64,000 nt of DNA from Saprospiraceae bacterium (lineage in GTDB: Bacteria; Bacteroidota; Bacteroidia; Chitinophagales; Saprospiraceae): the NCBI GenBank assembly GCA_022842725.1, contig JALHOZ010000002.1:1-64000 (forward strand). Reading direction: 5' to 3'. How positions within the stretch are numbered: the first letter of the stretch is position 1; each line of letters starts with the position of its first letter. Both the position numbers and the translations under genes were made by a program. The notes under the pieces were generated by a model. The model ran no database searches. It had not been told where the DNA came from and was given only the letters and a program-made list of their open reading frames with translations. This document shows, one piece after another, positions 42,893-53,634 of this stretch.

Positions 42893-45800
42893 ATGAAGCC
42901 CAATGATTCAATAATTACCAATCTGCGGATTGGTGTCTTTATTCTGTCTTTTTTTGGAATGTCTATATCCAATGCTCAGAATATAAGCATCAGACAAACC
43001 ATTGACTCACCCATAAGTGTCTGTGGTGAAACAAAATTTACCATTACGGTCAGAAATGATGAAAACACAGATTGGAATGCAAACCTTCTGACCATTCAGC
43101 TTCCTTGCGGATTTTCGTATATCGACGGATCTGTGACAGGTGCCGCAGAATCCAATGTCATTAATAAATCTGTTCCTCGTTTCGATTTGGGAAATATCGG
43201 TCAGAAAACCGAAAAAACATTTTCTATCCGAACGAATACTTCCTGTACATCTTTGGAATGTCTCAATGCAGGTTTTATTTTCAAAAATGAATTTTTGCTA
43301 ACCAGTCAGCAGGGACAAAAAATAGTTGCTTCCGATAATTTTAATGTCGAAACAGCCAATCTCATCATGACAAAAATCGAAGAGCCATTTTTGGAAAATG
43401 AGATCGGGACAACAACAGATCGAAATATTACCATTAAAAACACCCGATTAGGCAGTGTCAAAAATTTTATATTTGAAGATTATTATGAACCGGATCTTGA
43501 CATAACTTTCACCGAGGGAACCCCATTACCATCCATTCCGGGATATTCTGCTATTATGCTCGGAGCAGAAGATTTTAAAAAAATCGGTAACCAGGACGAA
43601 TATTTTGATTTTAATGAAGAAATCGTCATCACCGAAAAAATATTTGCCAAAGGCTGTTTATTGGTACAAAAATTTATCCAGTCTGAATTATATGTTTCCT
43701 GGGGTTGTCAAAATGTAATCTGTAATAATCATTTTGCAAGAGCGACCTTTAAAATCCTCCCTAAAGCAGACAACGGAGACAAATTTACCATTCTGACCCA
43801 AACCAAAGAGCCGGATTGTTATGTCAACGGCGTGGCGATACAAAATCTGAAGCTCAGAGTTGCTCCGACAGTATCCGACCTTATCGACATAAAAATCGAA
43901 ATTGAACAGGATTTTGATACCAGAGCCATCCTTATAGAATCCGCTGTCCTACCGCAAGGATTTAGTGTATCTTATGAAAATACCGCAGTCGATAGTTGCG
44001 GAAATGCTGTCTCCAAGTTATTGGTAATTCAGGTTGATACCATTTTTGCTTCTTCTTCCTTTCAGGAATTTGATATTTCTTTTCAAAGCATATTCTGCGC
44101 TAAAGACTTATGTAATCCTCCGGGAGTAAGCTGGGATGTCACCTACCGTTACGAAAAAGCCTGTTCGAGATTGTCTGATAAAACCCATACCGGGAATACT
44201 ACAGCAACCAATTCACAACAAAATCCAACTTCCAGTGAATTATTGTTATTGATGACGAATCCGGTGACTGACGGAAAAGCAGGAGCCATAAAATATACCT
44301 TCAGCAATGAAAATCTGACCAATAATACCGGTGTGCTCGTTATTAAGTTTACTGTACCGGCAATATTGAAGATTTTAAATACCAATTATGCTTTGGGTGC
44401 TGTGTTACCATCAGTTCAAACCACACCTGACGGTCTTAATAACATCATCGAACTGACCTATCCTCTTCCTCTTTCGGGAATCAATCAAAGTTTGACCATT
44501 CCGGTGATAGCCGATTGCTCAGATCCGTCAATATTGCCATGTAAAGACAGCCTGCAGACAAGTTGCCTGATCATCTGTCAGAATGCCCGGTCATTTACAG
44601 AAATACTGGCTGAAGCAAATGTGATTATCAATCCGAATTGTCCATCATCAGGATTAATAAAGTCATGTACCAAAACGTCGTTTATCAGTGATTGTACCGC
44701 CGGTGAATGTATAAAAGAAATAGATGGTTATGTAGACTTTGATATGCAGTTGCGCAGATTGACACTCGGACTTCCGGACAAAAACAATGACCAGGTGCCT
44801 GATGCTGACGGTATTTTTGACGAAAGTCAGATCAGAATAAACCATGTTTTCCTGGGTGACACCTTTGAATTAAAAGTTTTTGGAGAAGTCATAGTCGATA
44901 AACCCGGCGCTACTTTTGAAAACGCTGTGCTTCAGCTTTTTCATGAAAATCTGGTGTCTCAGTCCAATGTCGGATCTGATATCATTTTAAACAACATTAA
45001 AGTGACCAATGCCTCAGTAAGAATATGGGATGATTCCGAAGAGATTTATTACGATATTCCATCTGTTGTTCCTGATTTTACCAATCTGCAGTACACCTAT
45101 GATTTATCAACATCAGCTCTTCGAAGTCCCACGTCTTCTCTGCCTCAGGATTTTGTGTATAGTGATGGTGACTCTATTTTGATGACCATTTTAAAAACAT
45201 TTGATAAAAATTTTCCGACGCCTTTTGTGGGTTGGAATGGTCATAATCTAAATTTTGACTACCGGGCAAAACTGACGGTTACCAATGAAGAAGTAAAACC
45301 TGAAACCTTTTATTTTGGATGCGGATGTCCGGAAATTGATGTTGTTGTTGTTGGATTTAATTATTGGACTCAGTGGGCAATTCCCGGCGTTGTACAATGT
45401 CCCGGTCAGTCAAATGCATTTGGTATTTTGTTCAACTACGGATATCCTATTCAGAGCACAGGTGAGGTAAAGTATTATATGAAACCCGGCATGTTCAGAA
45501 TTGACAAAGTAGAAAATATAACCCTGGACAGTGTAGCTGTTTCCACAGGGATTTCTCCACAGAGAACCTATAAAGTCTTTGAAGAGGATGACGATTCTTA
45601 TTATGTAAATATCAGTGATTTTTCCAATGAAAAAAACTTCAGGAGCAGCATGAGGTTTTGGCTGTACCGATCTACCATTGAATGTTTATCTGAACGTATC
45701 GGACCTGCCAAATGTGATTTGATATTTGACCGTTCAACCCTAGGAGAACGTTTTATTGATGAAAAATTTACGTATTCCTTACAAAACATCAATGCTGTAC

Positions 45801-48800
45801 CTGACGTTGACCTGGAAATCCAGCAAAGAGATTATACAGCCATTACCAAAGAGCTTGATATTCCTTTTAAAATTATAAATAAAGTCAACAGTCAGGTCAG
45901 AAATGTTTTTATCCGGCCTATTTATGATCAACAAAGTTTTTTTAATGTAAAACTTGAATTGGCCGGACTTCCGGTGCAGTATCCGGATATCAACGGCTAT
46001 TATATTTTGGGCAATCTATTTCAGAATGAAAACAGAAATCTGAGATTTAAGGCCTCTTCGATCAATTGCAACCGACAAAAAATTGTTTTTGAATACGGTT
46101 ATGATTGTGATGTGTACAGTAATCCTGCTGAAAAACCCTGCTTGCTGGAACGGGATTCTTTTTTTATTGAGTTTCCGGAAGGAGAATTGGAAATCATCGC
46201 TTCGGTAGACGAACAAAATATACCGTTATGTGATACCTTAGATGAGTTTTCTTTTACGATTTACAATAGTGGCTTGGGATATGTTTTTGATATCAAACCT
46301 GTCATAAATCTTCCCAAAGGAGTAAATATTGTGGATAATTCTTGCATAATCGAATTTCCGGTTGGTTCAGGGCAAACATTTTCCATTCCTTCACCTGTTT
46401 TGCTGTCAGGCACTGTTTATCAATGGGACCTTTCGACATTTTGGGATGACCATAAAAATTTTGGTTTGGCGTCCGTCAGTGAATCGACTGAAAATGCATT
46501 CAGGATTTTCTATAAAGTGACGACTGATTGTGAATTTACATCCGGAAGTAACATTAAATATGGAACCTCCGGACAACAGGTCTGTGGCAAAGCTACCAAC
46601 ATGGTGACCAAAAACGGTCCTGTTTTAAAAGTGCCGGGAAATGGTCCGGATGTAAACATTGTTCTGAACGTCTCAGGGCCCGATACCATCTCTTGTGGTG
46701 AAACAAAACGTATCACCATACAATATGATAATCAACATCCTGATGCATCCATGTTGACAGTTGTGCTTCCCGCAAATACGGAAGCAATTCAGGGAAGTTT
46801 TTCAACAAACATACCGGTGGTGAATCCGGTAAATAATAACGGTGTATTGGAATGGGATGTTCCTTCAGGTATAACAGAAGTGGATCTGAGTTTTGAAATT
46901 CGTATGACAAACCAATTAAATTGTTCTGAACAATCGATAGAAATATTTACAACCTCATCTGCAGAATCCTTCTGTATTTCTTCGCAAAGTTATTGTGATA
47001 TACAAAATGTTTCCGGAAGGGCATTATGGCCGGTCATTTCTGTAAAACCGGATGTAGACATTATTAACTTTAATATTGAAGGAGGACAGGACGGACAAAT
47101 ACAAAAACTTACAGCAGAAATTTTTACTTCAATTTTGTTGGATACTATAAGGGGAAGGATATATTATGATGTCAACGGTGACAATAACATTACAACAGAT
47201 GATTTGATCATTGGTAATATGGTTTTTGATCCGCAATCCTTTTCTAATGGATTTATTAATGGTGAAACCACCATAAATGGTAATTCTTTTCAGGATATTT
47301 GCAAATTATATTTGGTATTGGATCAGGAAAATAATTGTATTTGCAACGAAGCCATTCGCCTGGTAAATCCTCTTATAGAGTTTCCTTTGAAGCGTATCAC
47401 TTTATGCTGGAATGAAACTTCCGTTCTTGGTGTCGATCCTCAAAGTGAAAAGCTTTATCAGTGGAATCTATCTGAAGGTTTGAGTTGTTCTCAATGCGGT
47501 AATCCGGAATTTAATATTCCCAATTCAGAAAGTTTTGTTTCAACTGTTTATAGCAGACTCCTGACGGAAACAGACATGTTCAGCAATTGCACCAAACTGT
47601 ATCCTTACGAAATTGAAGTATTGCCAAGACAAAGGATCCTCAGCACATTAAACCCTGTTTGTTCCGGAGAAGTTGTATCTGTGTTTACGACAGATTTTTC
47701 TGAAAACTATGTTTGGTCAGGTTTTGATATTGTCAAAGATGAAGGTAGTAATGTAAAAGTTTCAGCCAATCTTGACGGTTGGCTTTCTGTTGTGATGACT
47801 GATTCAAACGGGTGTTTAGCGTTTGACTCAATTTATATTGATGTTGATGAAATTAACCCGCCAAACTTTATCAACAATCATACTTTTTGTTTTGGTGAAG
47901 AAGCCATCATTGGTTTTCATCCTTCTTCAGACTTCCAATATACATGGATAGATCCTTTGGGTATATTGAACAATCCGAATGATACAATCACAACGGTATC
48001 AGCAACGGCAGACACAGAAGTTTATTTACAAACAAATTTTGGCCTTTGTGAAAGAACAGATACAGTAAGCATTGTTTTTACCGAAGAAATTATGATTTCA
48101 GGCATTCAGGATACGTTTTTTGTATGTACCGGCGATTCTGTTTTCATATCCCTTCTGGGCGCAAATGATTATCATTGGGGAGCAAATTTTTCAGGAATCT
48201 GTCTGAATGATTCCTGTTCTGTCATTCGATTTATTCCGACTGAAAATCAAGTGTACACTTTTGTTGTTGAAGCAAGTGACACTAATGGCTGTTCCGTGAC
48301 TGAAGAAATAAACGTTTTGGGTTTTACTGATATCAGGGTCCAGACGAATGATTTTACCATCTGTAAAGGAGATAGTATTGTCATCGGAAACAATGTGTTT
48401 AAGGAAGCCGGTATCTATTGTGATACCCTGTCAACCGGAAACTGTAAAAATATCAGTTGTATCAACCTGATGGTCAATCCTCCGTCAGAATCAAAAATTC
48501 AACAAAAAATATGTGAAGGTCAGACATTTACATTTATGGGTCAGACATTTGATTCTAATGGCACCTTTATGCTGACAACTCAAAATCTACAGGGTTGCGA
48601 CAGCATTATTCAGTTGGAAATATTGGTCATTCCCCTACCTGAGTTTACCGTTGATGAAAATATCACCATTGACCGGAATCAAACCGTAAATATCATTTTA
48701 CCCGGACAATATACGTATCAATGGACACCTTCCGCCGGCCTGAATTGTATGATATGTAATGATGTCGTCATCACCGGAAATGAAGATATCACCTATGCTA

Positions 48801-49144
48801 TTACTGCTTTCAACGAATTGGGATGTTCCACTACAAAAATTTTGTCCGTTATGGTGCGGGACATCTGTGTGTTGGAATCAATAGAGATACCGAATTCTTT
48901 TTCACCAAACGGTGACAACATCAATGACATTTACACCATAACAGATTTGGGTATTTGTGAAGTTAAAATCACTGTTTTTAACCGTTGGGGAAATGTAGTA
49001 TATACCCAATTTCCATTTAATAATGCCTGGACGGGTACATCTGACAACGGGTCTGCTCTTCCACAGGGAACATACTATATCTTACTTGAATCCGCCAACG
49101 GGCAGATAAAAAGGACAGGAATGATTGATTTGCGAAGACAATAA
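42893..49144 (+). CDS. Giant secreted protein with T9SS type-B (CHU_C) sorting domain
   Basis: A 2083-residue protein with an N-terminal signal peptide ending SNAQ. The body has DUF11-like conserved-repeat domains (for example SVCGETKFTITVRND near residue 40 and SCGETKRITIQYDNQH near 1265) and Ig-like domains rich in Cys pairs (LSCSQCGNPEF). The last ~95 residues, PNSFSPNGDNINDIYTI to VVYTQFPF, TGTSDNGSALPQGTYYI and KRTGMIDLRRQ, form the gliding motility-associated (type B) C-terminal domain recognised by the type IX secretion system. Likely a cell-surface adhesin or matrix protein. PorP/SprF and OmpA-family genes follow directly. Confidence 0.93.
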   Translation: MKPNDSIITNLRIGVFILSFFGMSISNAQNISIRQTIDSPISVCGETKFTITVRNDENTDWNANLLTIQLPCGFSYIDGSVTGAAESNVINKSVPRFDLGNIGQKTEKTFSIRTNTSCTSLECLNAGFIFKNEFLLTSQQGQKIVASDNFNVETANLIMTKIEEPFLENEIGTTTDRNITIKNTRLGSVKNFIFEDYYEPDLDITFTEGTPLPSIPGYSAIMLGAEDFKKIGNQDEYFDFNEEIVITEKIFAKGCLLVQKFIQSELYVSWGCQNVICNNHFARATFKILPKADNGDKFTILTQTKEPDCYVNGVAIQNLKLRVAPTVSDLIDIKIEIEQDFDTRAILIESAVLPQGFSVSYENTAVDSCGNAVSKLLVIQVDTIFASSSFQEFDISFQSIFCAKDLCNPPGVSWDVTYRYEKACSRLSDKTHTGNTTATNSQQNPTSSELLLLMTNPVTDGKAGAIKYTFSNENLTNNTGVLVIKFTVPAILKILNTNYALGAVLPSVQTTPDGLNNIIELTYPLPLSGINQSLTIPVIADCSDPSILPCKDSLQTSCLIICQNARSFTEILAEANVIINPNCPSSGLIKSCTKTSFISDCTAGECIKEIDGYVDFDMQLRRLTLGLPDKNNDQVPDADGIFDESQIRINHVFLGDTFELKVFGEVIVDKPGATFENAVLQLFHENLVSQSNVGSDIILNNIKVTNASVRIWDDSEEIYYDIPSVVPDFTNLQYTYDLSTSALRSPTSSLPQDFVYSDGDSILMTILKTFDKNFPTPFVGWNGHNLNFDYRAKLTVTNEEVKPETFYFGCGCPEIDVVVVGFNYWTQWAIPGVVQCPGQSNAFGILFNYGYPIQSTGEVKYYMKPGMFRIDKVENITLDSVAVSTGISPQRTYKVFEEDDDSYYVNISDFSNEKNFRSSMRFWLYRSTIECLSERIGPAKCDLIFDRSTLGERFIDEKFTYSLQNINAVPDVDLEIQQRDYTAITKELDIPFKIINKVNSQVRNVFIRPIYDQQSFFNVKLELAGLPVQYPDINGYYILGNLFQNENRNLRFKASSINCNRQKIVFEYGYDCDVYSNPAEKPCLLERDSFFIEFPEGELEIIASVDEQNIPLCDTLDEFSFTIYNSGLGYVFDIKPVINLPKGVNIVDNSCIIEFPVGSGQTFSIPSPVLLSGTVYQWDLSTFWDDHKNFGLASVSESTENAFRIFYKVTTDCEFTSGSNIKYGTSGQQVCGKATNMVTKNGPVLKVPGNGPDVNIVLNVSGPDTISCGETKRITIQYDNQHPDASMLTVVLPANTEAIQGSFSTNIPVVNPVNNNGVLEWDVPSGITEVDLSFEIRMTNQLNCSEQSIEIFTTSSAESFCISSQSYCDIQNVSGRALWPVISVKPDVDIINFNIEGGQDGQIQKLTAEIFTSILLDTIRGRIYYDVNGDNNITTDDLIIGNMVFDPQSFSNGFINGETTINGNSFQDICKLYLVLDQENNCICNEAIRLVNPLIEFPLKRITLCWNETSVLGVDPQSEKLYQWNLSEGLSCSQCGNPEFNIPNSESFVSTVYSRLLTETDMFSNCTKLYPYEIEVLPRQRILSTLNPVCSGEVVSVFTTDFSENYVWSGFDIVKDEGSNVKVSANLDGWLSVVMTDSNGCLAFDSIYIDVDEINPPNFINNHTFCFGEEAIIGFHPSSDFQYTWIDPLGILNNPNDTITTVSATADTEVYLQTNFGLCERTDTVSIVFTEEIMISGIQDTFFVCTGDSVFISLLGANDYHWGANFSGICLNDSCSVIRFIPTENQVYTFVVEASDTNGCSVTEEINVLGFTDIRVQTNDFTICKGDSIVIGNNVFKEAGIYCDTLSTGNCKNISCINLMVNPPSESKIQQKICEGQTFTFMGQTFDSNGTFMLTTQNLQGCDSIIQLEILVIPLPEFTVDENITIDRNQTVNIILPGQYTYQWTPSAGLNCMICNDVVITGNEDITYAITAFNELGCSTTKILSVMVRDICVLESIEIPNSFSPNGDNINDIYTITDLGICEVKITVFNRWGNVVYTQFPFNNAWTGTSDNGSALPQGTYYILLESANGQIKRTGMIDLRRQ

Positions 49145-49155
49145 AAAGGAATACT

Positions 49156-50106
49156 ATGATACGTTTTAAAATATATTTTTACCCTGTTTTTATCCTGATA
49201 CTAAGCCAGATGAATGGTTATGCACAACAGGATCCTCATTTCACCAAATATATGTACCGTAATCAGGGTTTGTACAATCCTGCAGCTGTAGGCAGAACAG
49301 GCGATTACCATGTGGGTTTGGCATACAGATTACAATGGGCGGGCGTTGAAGGAGCTCCGTCGACATTTGCCGGTAATTTTGAAACCTCTCTGGATGATAA
49401 CAGAGCAGGTTTGGGTGTCAATTTTTACCAGGATAAGATCGGATTTGACAACCATATTTCACTGCAGGTCAATTATGCATATCGGGTTTCATTCGGTAAA
49501 AGCGGGACTTTGTCACTTGGTATCAAAGGAGGTACACAACTGGTATTTTCAGAATTTGCTAAAGCTGTCACACCGGATTTGCCGGATCCTCTCCATGTTG
49601 GTCAAAATGTGTGGATACCCCGAATGGGAGCCGGAATCATGTATTATACTTCCAAATGGTATATCTCAGCATCCGTTCCGGGTCTTGTGGCCCTTATCCC
49701 AAAATCATCAGTCAGAATATCGGATGATCAGGCATTTCAAAGCAAACACTTTTATGGTTCTGCAGGATACATCATTGATTTAAAAAAAGATGTATTGCAG
49801 CTCAAACCTTTTGTGTTTGCTAAATACCATCCTTCGGCACCGGTTCAGGTTGATTTAGGACTACAATTCTGGTATAAAGATGTATTTTCAGTAGGCGGAA
49901 GTTACAGAACAGGTGATGCCCTTGCAGCAATGGTTGAAATACCGGTGATGGAAGGTCTTCATTTTTCTTATGCTTATGATTATACCAATAGTTTGTTCAG
50001 AAATATTGGTTCCGGGGCACATGAAGTCAATATCGAATATACGTGGAACCGCAAAAAACCCAAAGTGCCTTCTATTCACAAAATTTCGAATTTACCACGA
50101 TTTTAA
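49156..50106 (+). CDS. PorP/SprF-family T9SS outer-membrane protein
   Basis: A 316-residue outer-membrane beta-barrel protein with signal peptide ending GYAQ. The family signature QDPHFTKYMYRNQGLYNPAA is followed by GLAYRLQWAGVEGAPSTFAG, NFYQDKIGFDNH and later IDLKKDVLQLKPFVFAKYHP. SprF-like proteins help type-B cargo cross or attach to the outer membrane, and a cargo with a type-B domain lies 11 nt upstream. It overlaps nothing and is followed by the OmpA-family gene after 9 nt. Confidence 0.94.
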   Translation: MIRFKIYFYPVFILILSQMNGYAQQDPHFTKYMYRNQGLYNPAAVGRTGDYHVGLAYRLQWAGVEGAPSTFAGNFETSLDDNRAGLGVNFYQDKIGFDNHISLQVNYAYRVSFGKSGTLSLGIKGGTQLVFSEFAKAVTPDLPDPLHVGQNVWIPRMGAGIMYYTSKWYISASVPGLVALIPKSSVRISDDQAFQSKHFYGSAGYIIDLKKDVLQLKPFVFAKYHPSAPVQVDLGLQFWYKDVFSVGGSYRTGDALAAMVEIPVMEGLHFSYAYDYTNSLFRNIGSGAHEVNIEYTWNRKKPKVPSIHKISNLPRF

Positions 50107-50115
50107 AGGAGTCTT

Positions 50116-52251
50116 ATGAAAAGTAAAATACAATATTTCAGAATTGTTTTATGGTTTCCCTTTCTGTTGCAAGGTGATATACTATTTGCATGTGAAAAAG
50201 CAGATGCAGCTTACAATCGTTTGTTGTTCAGTGTCGCTATTGATGAATATGAAAAGTGTATAAAAAGTGGGAAAGAGATACTCTCTCTCGAAAAACTGGC
50301 TAATGCATACAAAATATTGGGTAATTCAAAGCAGTCTTTACAAACCTATTACAGAATTGAAAACAGGGACAATATGTCCATTGCCTCAAAAATTGAATTT
50401 GCCTACCTTTTAAGAGCTATTGAAAATAAAGATGCTGCTTTGGCCTGGGTTGAAACCTGCCTGAAAACACATTCAGGTCATCCACAATTGCTACACATGA
50501 AAAATGTCTTTGAAAAGGAGATCATTTTTGATGAAAATCAGAGTTATCTTGTGGAAACGGCCCCTTTTAATTCTCCACAATCTGATTACAGTCCGTCAAT
50601 ATATAATAATTCTGTGGTCTTTAGCTCAACCCGAATTATGAGTAAGGAAATCGACGGATACACATCTCAAAACTATTCCAGATTATTTTATTATGATTCG
50701 AACAGACAAAAAATATTGCCCTTTGCCAACGAAATATCCGGCATGTACAATATTGGTTCTTCATCATTTTCATCTGATGGTAAGGAAATGTATTTTACCA
50801 AAAACAGAGATAAACTAAATTCAAAAAATGTAGCCACATTTATGATTTTTCGGACTGAAAATAAGGGAGGAAAATGGACAACACCCATTCCGGTCAGCGA
50901 ACAGAATTCTGAATATAATTACGTTCACCCGACCATCAGTCCCAATGGAAAATTGTTTGCTTTTTCGAGTGATATGGGAAATACGGAAGGGATGGATTTA
51001 TATATATGTGAACGAAATTCTCCTTCTGAAACATGGTCCAAACCCAAAAAACTACCTGAATACATCAATTCTTTAAAAGATGAAGTATTTCCGGTTTTTT
51101 TGTCAGACAGTGTTTTGGTATTCAGCCTGGAATCTCCGGCAGGACTCGGCGGACTTGATATGTTTACCACAAGATTTACACAAGGGATCTGGTCATTTCC
51201 TGTTAACTTGGGCAAACCCTTCAACTCAACATATGATGACTACGGCATTGTATCGGATGATCTTTTTTCACAGGGATATTTTACCAGTACTAGGGATAAT
51301 GATTCGGGTATAGACAATATTTATGCTTTCCGAAAAAAGCCGGAAATTTATAAAGACGTAACCATTACCATTATCGACAGCATTTCGGGATTACCCATTC
51401 AGGGAGTGAGTGCGGTATACCTGAGAGATGATAGTCCCGGAATATTTTATGTTTCCGATTCTTTAGGTAAAATACATTTCCCTGCTGAAAAATTTAAAAA
51501 TGCCGGGGTCGTCATTGCTTATAAAGGCAGTTTATTACAAACGATAAAATTTGATGATTTACTCAATCAGGAAGGTGATATACTCAATATTCCTGTCGTT
51601 TTTAATTCCAAAAATTTTATTCTCACCGGTACGACCATTAATGAAGAAGGAAAAGCCATCCCTGAAGTAGAGTTGTCGTTTACTAATAAAACAACAAAAG
51701 ATTCGAAAATGGTCACTTCTGATGAAACCGGAGAATTTGAAGTCAACACGAGTCCGGACACAGACTATTTGGTCACTGCAAAAAAAGACGGCCATTTTGC
51801 GCCGGTCAAAGAGATTTCTACCAAAGAATTTGACAGAAACAAACAATTAAAAATCGAAGCAGATATCAAAATAGATAAAGCTGTCGACAAAAAAGTATTT
51901 CAGCTTAAACACATTTATTACGATTACGACAAATGGGAAATCCGAAAAGATGCTTCTCTCGAGTTGGACAACCTGGTATCCTTCCTCAATGAAAATCCTG
52001 ACATCAACATAAATTTGGGTTCTCACACAGATTCCCGTGGCAAAGATGATTACAACCTCAGATTATCCCAAAAAAGGGCTGAGTCTGTATTGGCATACTT
52101 GTTTGACAAAGGCATTCACTTTTCCAGAATTTCTGCCAAAGGGTATGGCGAAACCATGCCGGTAAATAAGTGTGTAAACGGCCAGCTATGTACTGAAGAA
52201 GAATATCAGGAGAACCGTAGAACCGAAATTAAAATAATGACCTCAAAATAG
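50116..52251 (+). CDS. OmpA-family protein with TPR, propeller and CarboxypepD-like domains (PorE-like)
   Basis: A 711-residue envelope protein. Layout: short N-terminal TPR-like helices (~30-135), a WD40/PD40-like beta-propeller (~150-420, TSPNGKLFAFSSDMG-type blades), a carboxypeptidase-regulatory-like domain (~495-580) and a C-terminal OmpA peptidoglycan-binding domain (~595-711: YYDYDKWEIRKDAS, GSHTDSRGKDDYNLRLSQKR). The same architecture is found in PorE and in partners of SprF proteins, anchoring T9SS components to peptidoglycan. Third gene of a cassette with the cargo and PorP. Stop is 1 nt from the convergent metK stop. Confidence 0.92.
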   Translation: MKSKIQYFRIVLWFPFLLQGDILFACEKADAAYNRLLFSVAIDEYEKCIKSGKEILSLEKLANAYKILGNSKQSLQTYYRIENRDNMSIASKIEFAYLLRAIENKDAALAWVETCLKTHSGHPQLLHMKNVFEKEIIFDENQSYLVETAPFNSPQSDYSPSIYNNSVVFSSTRIMSKEIDGYTSQNYSRLFYYDSNRQKILPFANEISGMYNIGSSSFSSDGKEMYFTKNRDKLNSKNVATFMIFRTENKGGKWTTPIPVSEQNSEYNYVHPTISPNGKLFAFSSDMGNTEGMDLYICERNSPSETWSKPKKLPEYINSLKDEVFPVFLSDSVLVFSLESPAGLGGLDMFTTRFTQGIWSFPVNLGKPFNSTYDDYGIVSDDLFSQGYFTSTRDNDSGIDNIYAFRKKPEIYKDVTITIIDSISGLPIQGVSAVYLRDDSPGIFYVSDSLGKIHFPAEKFKNAGVVIAYKGSLLQTIKFDDLLNQEGDILNIPVVFNSKNFILTGTTINEEGKAIPEVELSFTNKTTKDSKMVTSDETGEFEVNTSPDTDYLVTAKKDGHFAPVKEISTKEFDRNKQLKIEADIKIDKAVDKKVFQLKHIYYDYDKWEIRKDASLELDNLVSFLNENPDININLGSHTDSRGKDDYNLRLSQKRAESVLAYLFDKGIHFSRISAKGYGETMPVNKCVNGQLCTEEEYQENRRTEIKIMTSK

Positions 52252-52252
52252 C

Positions 52253-53509
52253 TTAAACGAGTCCGAAAGCTTTTTTGATTTTGTCGGTATAATCGAGTTT
52301 TTCCCAGGTAAATGTCTCGACTTTGATAGTCTTCACATTTCCCGAACCATCCCTGAAAGTCACCTTTTTGGTCTCTGGAGTTCTGCCCATGTGGCCGTAA
52401 GCTGCTGCATCCGAGTAGATAGGATTGCGCAGTTTCAATCTTTGCTCGATAGCATAAGGTCTCATGTCAAAAATGTCATAAACTTTTTGAGCAATCTCAC
52501 CGTCTGAAAGTTTTACTTTGGCCGTACCATAAGTATTTACGTAAATATTAGTGGGTTTAGCAACTCCGATAGCATAAGAAACCTGAACCAAAACTTCACT
52601 ACAAACCCCTGCAGCTACGAGATTTTTTGCAATGTGACGGGTAGCATACGCTGCAGAGCGGTCTACCTTGCTGGGATCTTTTCCGGAAAAAGCACCTCCG
52701 CCGTGGGCACCTTTGCCGCCATATGTATCGACAATGATTTTTCTTCCTGTCAGACCTGTATCACCGTGGGGGCCACCGATCACAAATTTGCCGGTAGGAT
52801 TGACATGATAAGTGATTTTATCATTAAATAATTTCCTTAAAGAAGGTTTGATTTGTTTCATCACCGCAGGAATGACAATTTTTTTGACATCTTCCTTGAT
52901 GACCTGAAGCATTTTAGCATCTTTGTCAAAAGGATCGTGCTGCGTGGACACTACAATACTATCAATTCTGATTGGTTTATTGTTATCATCATATTCGATA
53001 GTTACCTGTGATTTGGCATCAGGTCTTAGGTACTTCATTTTTTTACCTTCTTTTCTGATGGTGGCAAGAACCTGAAGGATTTTGTGTGACAAATCCAAAG
53101 CCAGAGGCATATAATTTTCTGTTTCGCTGGTAGCGTAACCGAACATCATTCCCTGGTCGCCGGCACCCTGATCTTCCTTCTTTTTTTTATCAACACCCTG
53201 ATTGATATCCGGTGATTGTTCGTGGATGGCTGATAAGATACCGCAGGAATTGGCTTCAAACATATATTCAGACTTGGTATACCCGATTCTTTTGATGACG
53301 TCCCGGGCAATTTGCTGAACATCAAGGTAGGTATTGGATTTAACTTCTCCGGCCAAAACTACCTGTCCGGTTGTGACAAGGGTTTCACAAGCCACTTTGG
53401 AATCTGCGTCAAAAGCTAAAAAATGATCTACCAGAGCATCTGATATTTGATCTGCTACTTTGTCAGGATGTCCTTCGGAAACAGATTCTGATGTAAATAA
53501 ATATGGCAT
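52253..53509 (-). CDS. metK: S-adenosylmethionine synthetase
   Basis: A 418-residue MetK, the methionine adenosyltransferase that makes SAM from ATP and methionine. Motifs: [20 protein letters not shown] near the start, [12 protein letters not shown], and [20 protein letters not shown]. It supplies methyl donors for the methyltransferases and radical SAM protein in the window. Start [11 protein letters not shown] is standard. It is downstream of fumC on the same strand with a gap of 125 nt; no SAM riboswitch is visible. Confidence 0.97.
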   Translation of the reverse strand: MPYLFTSESVSEGHPDKVADQISDALVDHFLAFDADSKVACETLVTTGQVVLAGEVKSNTYLDVQQIARDVIKRIGYTKSEYMFEANSCGILSAIHEQSPDINQGVDKKKKEDQGAGDQGMMFGYATSETENYMPLALDLSHKILQVLATIRKEGKKMKYLRPDAKSQVTIEYDDNNKPIRIDSIVVSTQHDPFDKDAKMLQVIKEDVKKIVIPAVMKQIKPSLRKLFNDKITYHVNPTGKFVIGGPHGDTGLTGRKIIVDTYGGKGAHGGGAFSGKDPSKVDRSAAYATRHIAKNLVAAGVCSEVLVQVSYAIGVAKPTNIYVNTYGTAKVKLSDGEIAQKVYDIFDMRPYAIEQRLKLRNPIYSDAAAYGHMGRTPETKKVTFRDGSGNVKTIKVETFTWEKLDYTDKIKKAFGLV

Positions 53510-53634
53510 CGGATATTGTTTTTTTTTATTAATTCGATATTAAATTCTGTATGAAAACGTAAAATTATATTTTTCTTACCAATTCTATTATAAAATGACA
53601 GACTGATGAAAAAATATTTTCTAACGCTATTTTA

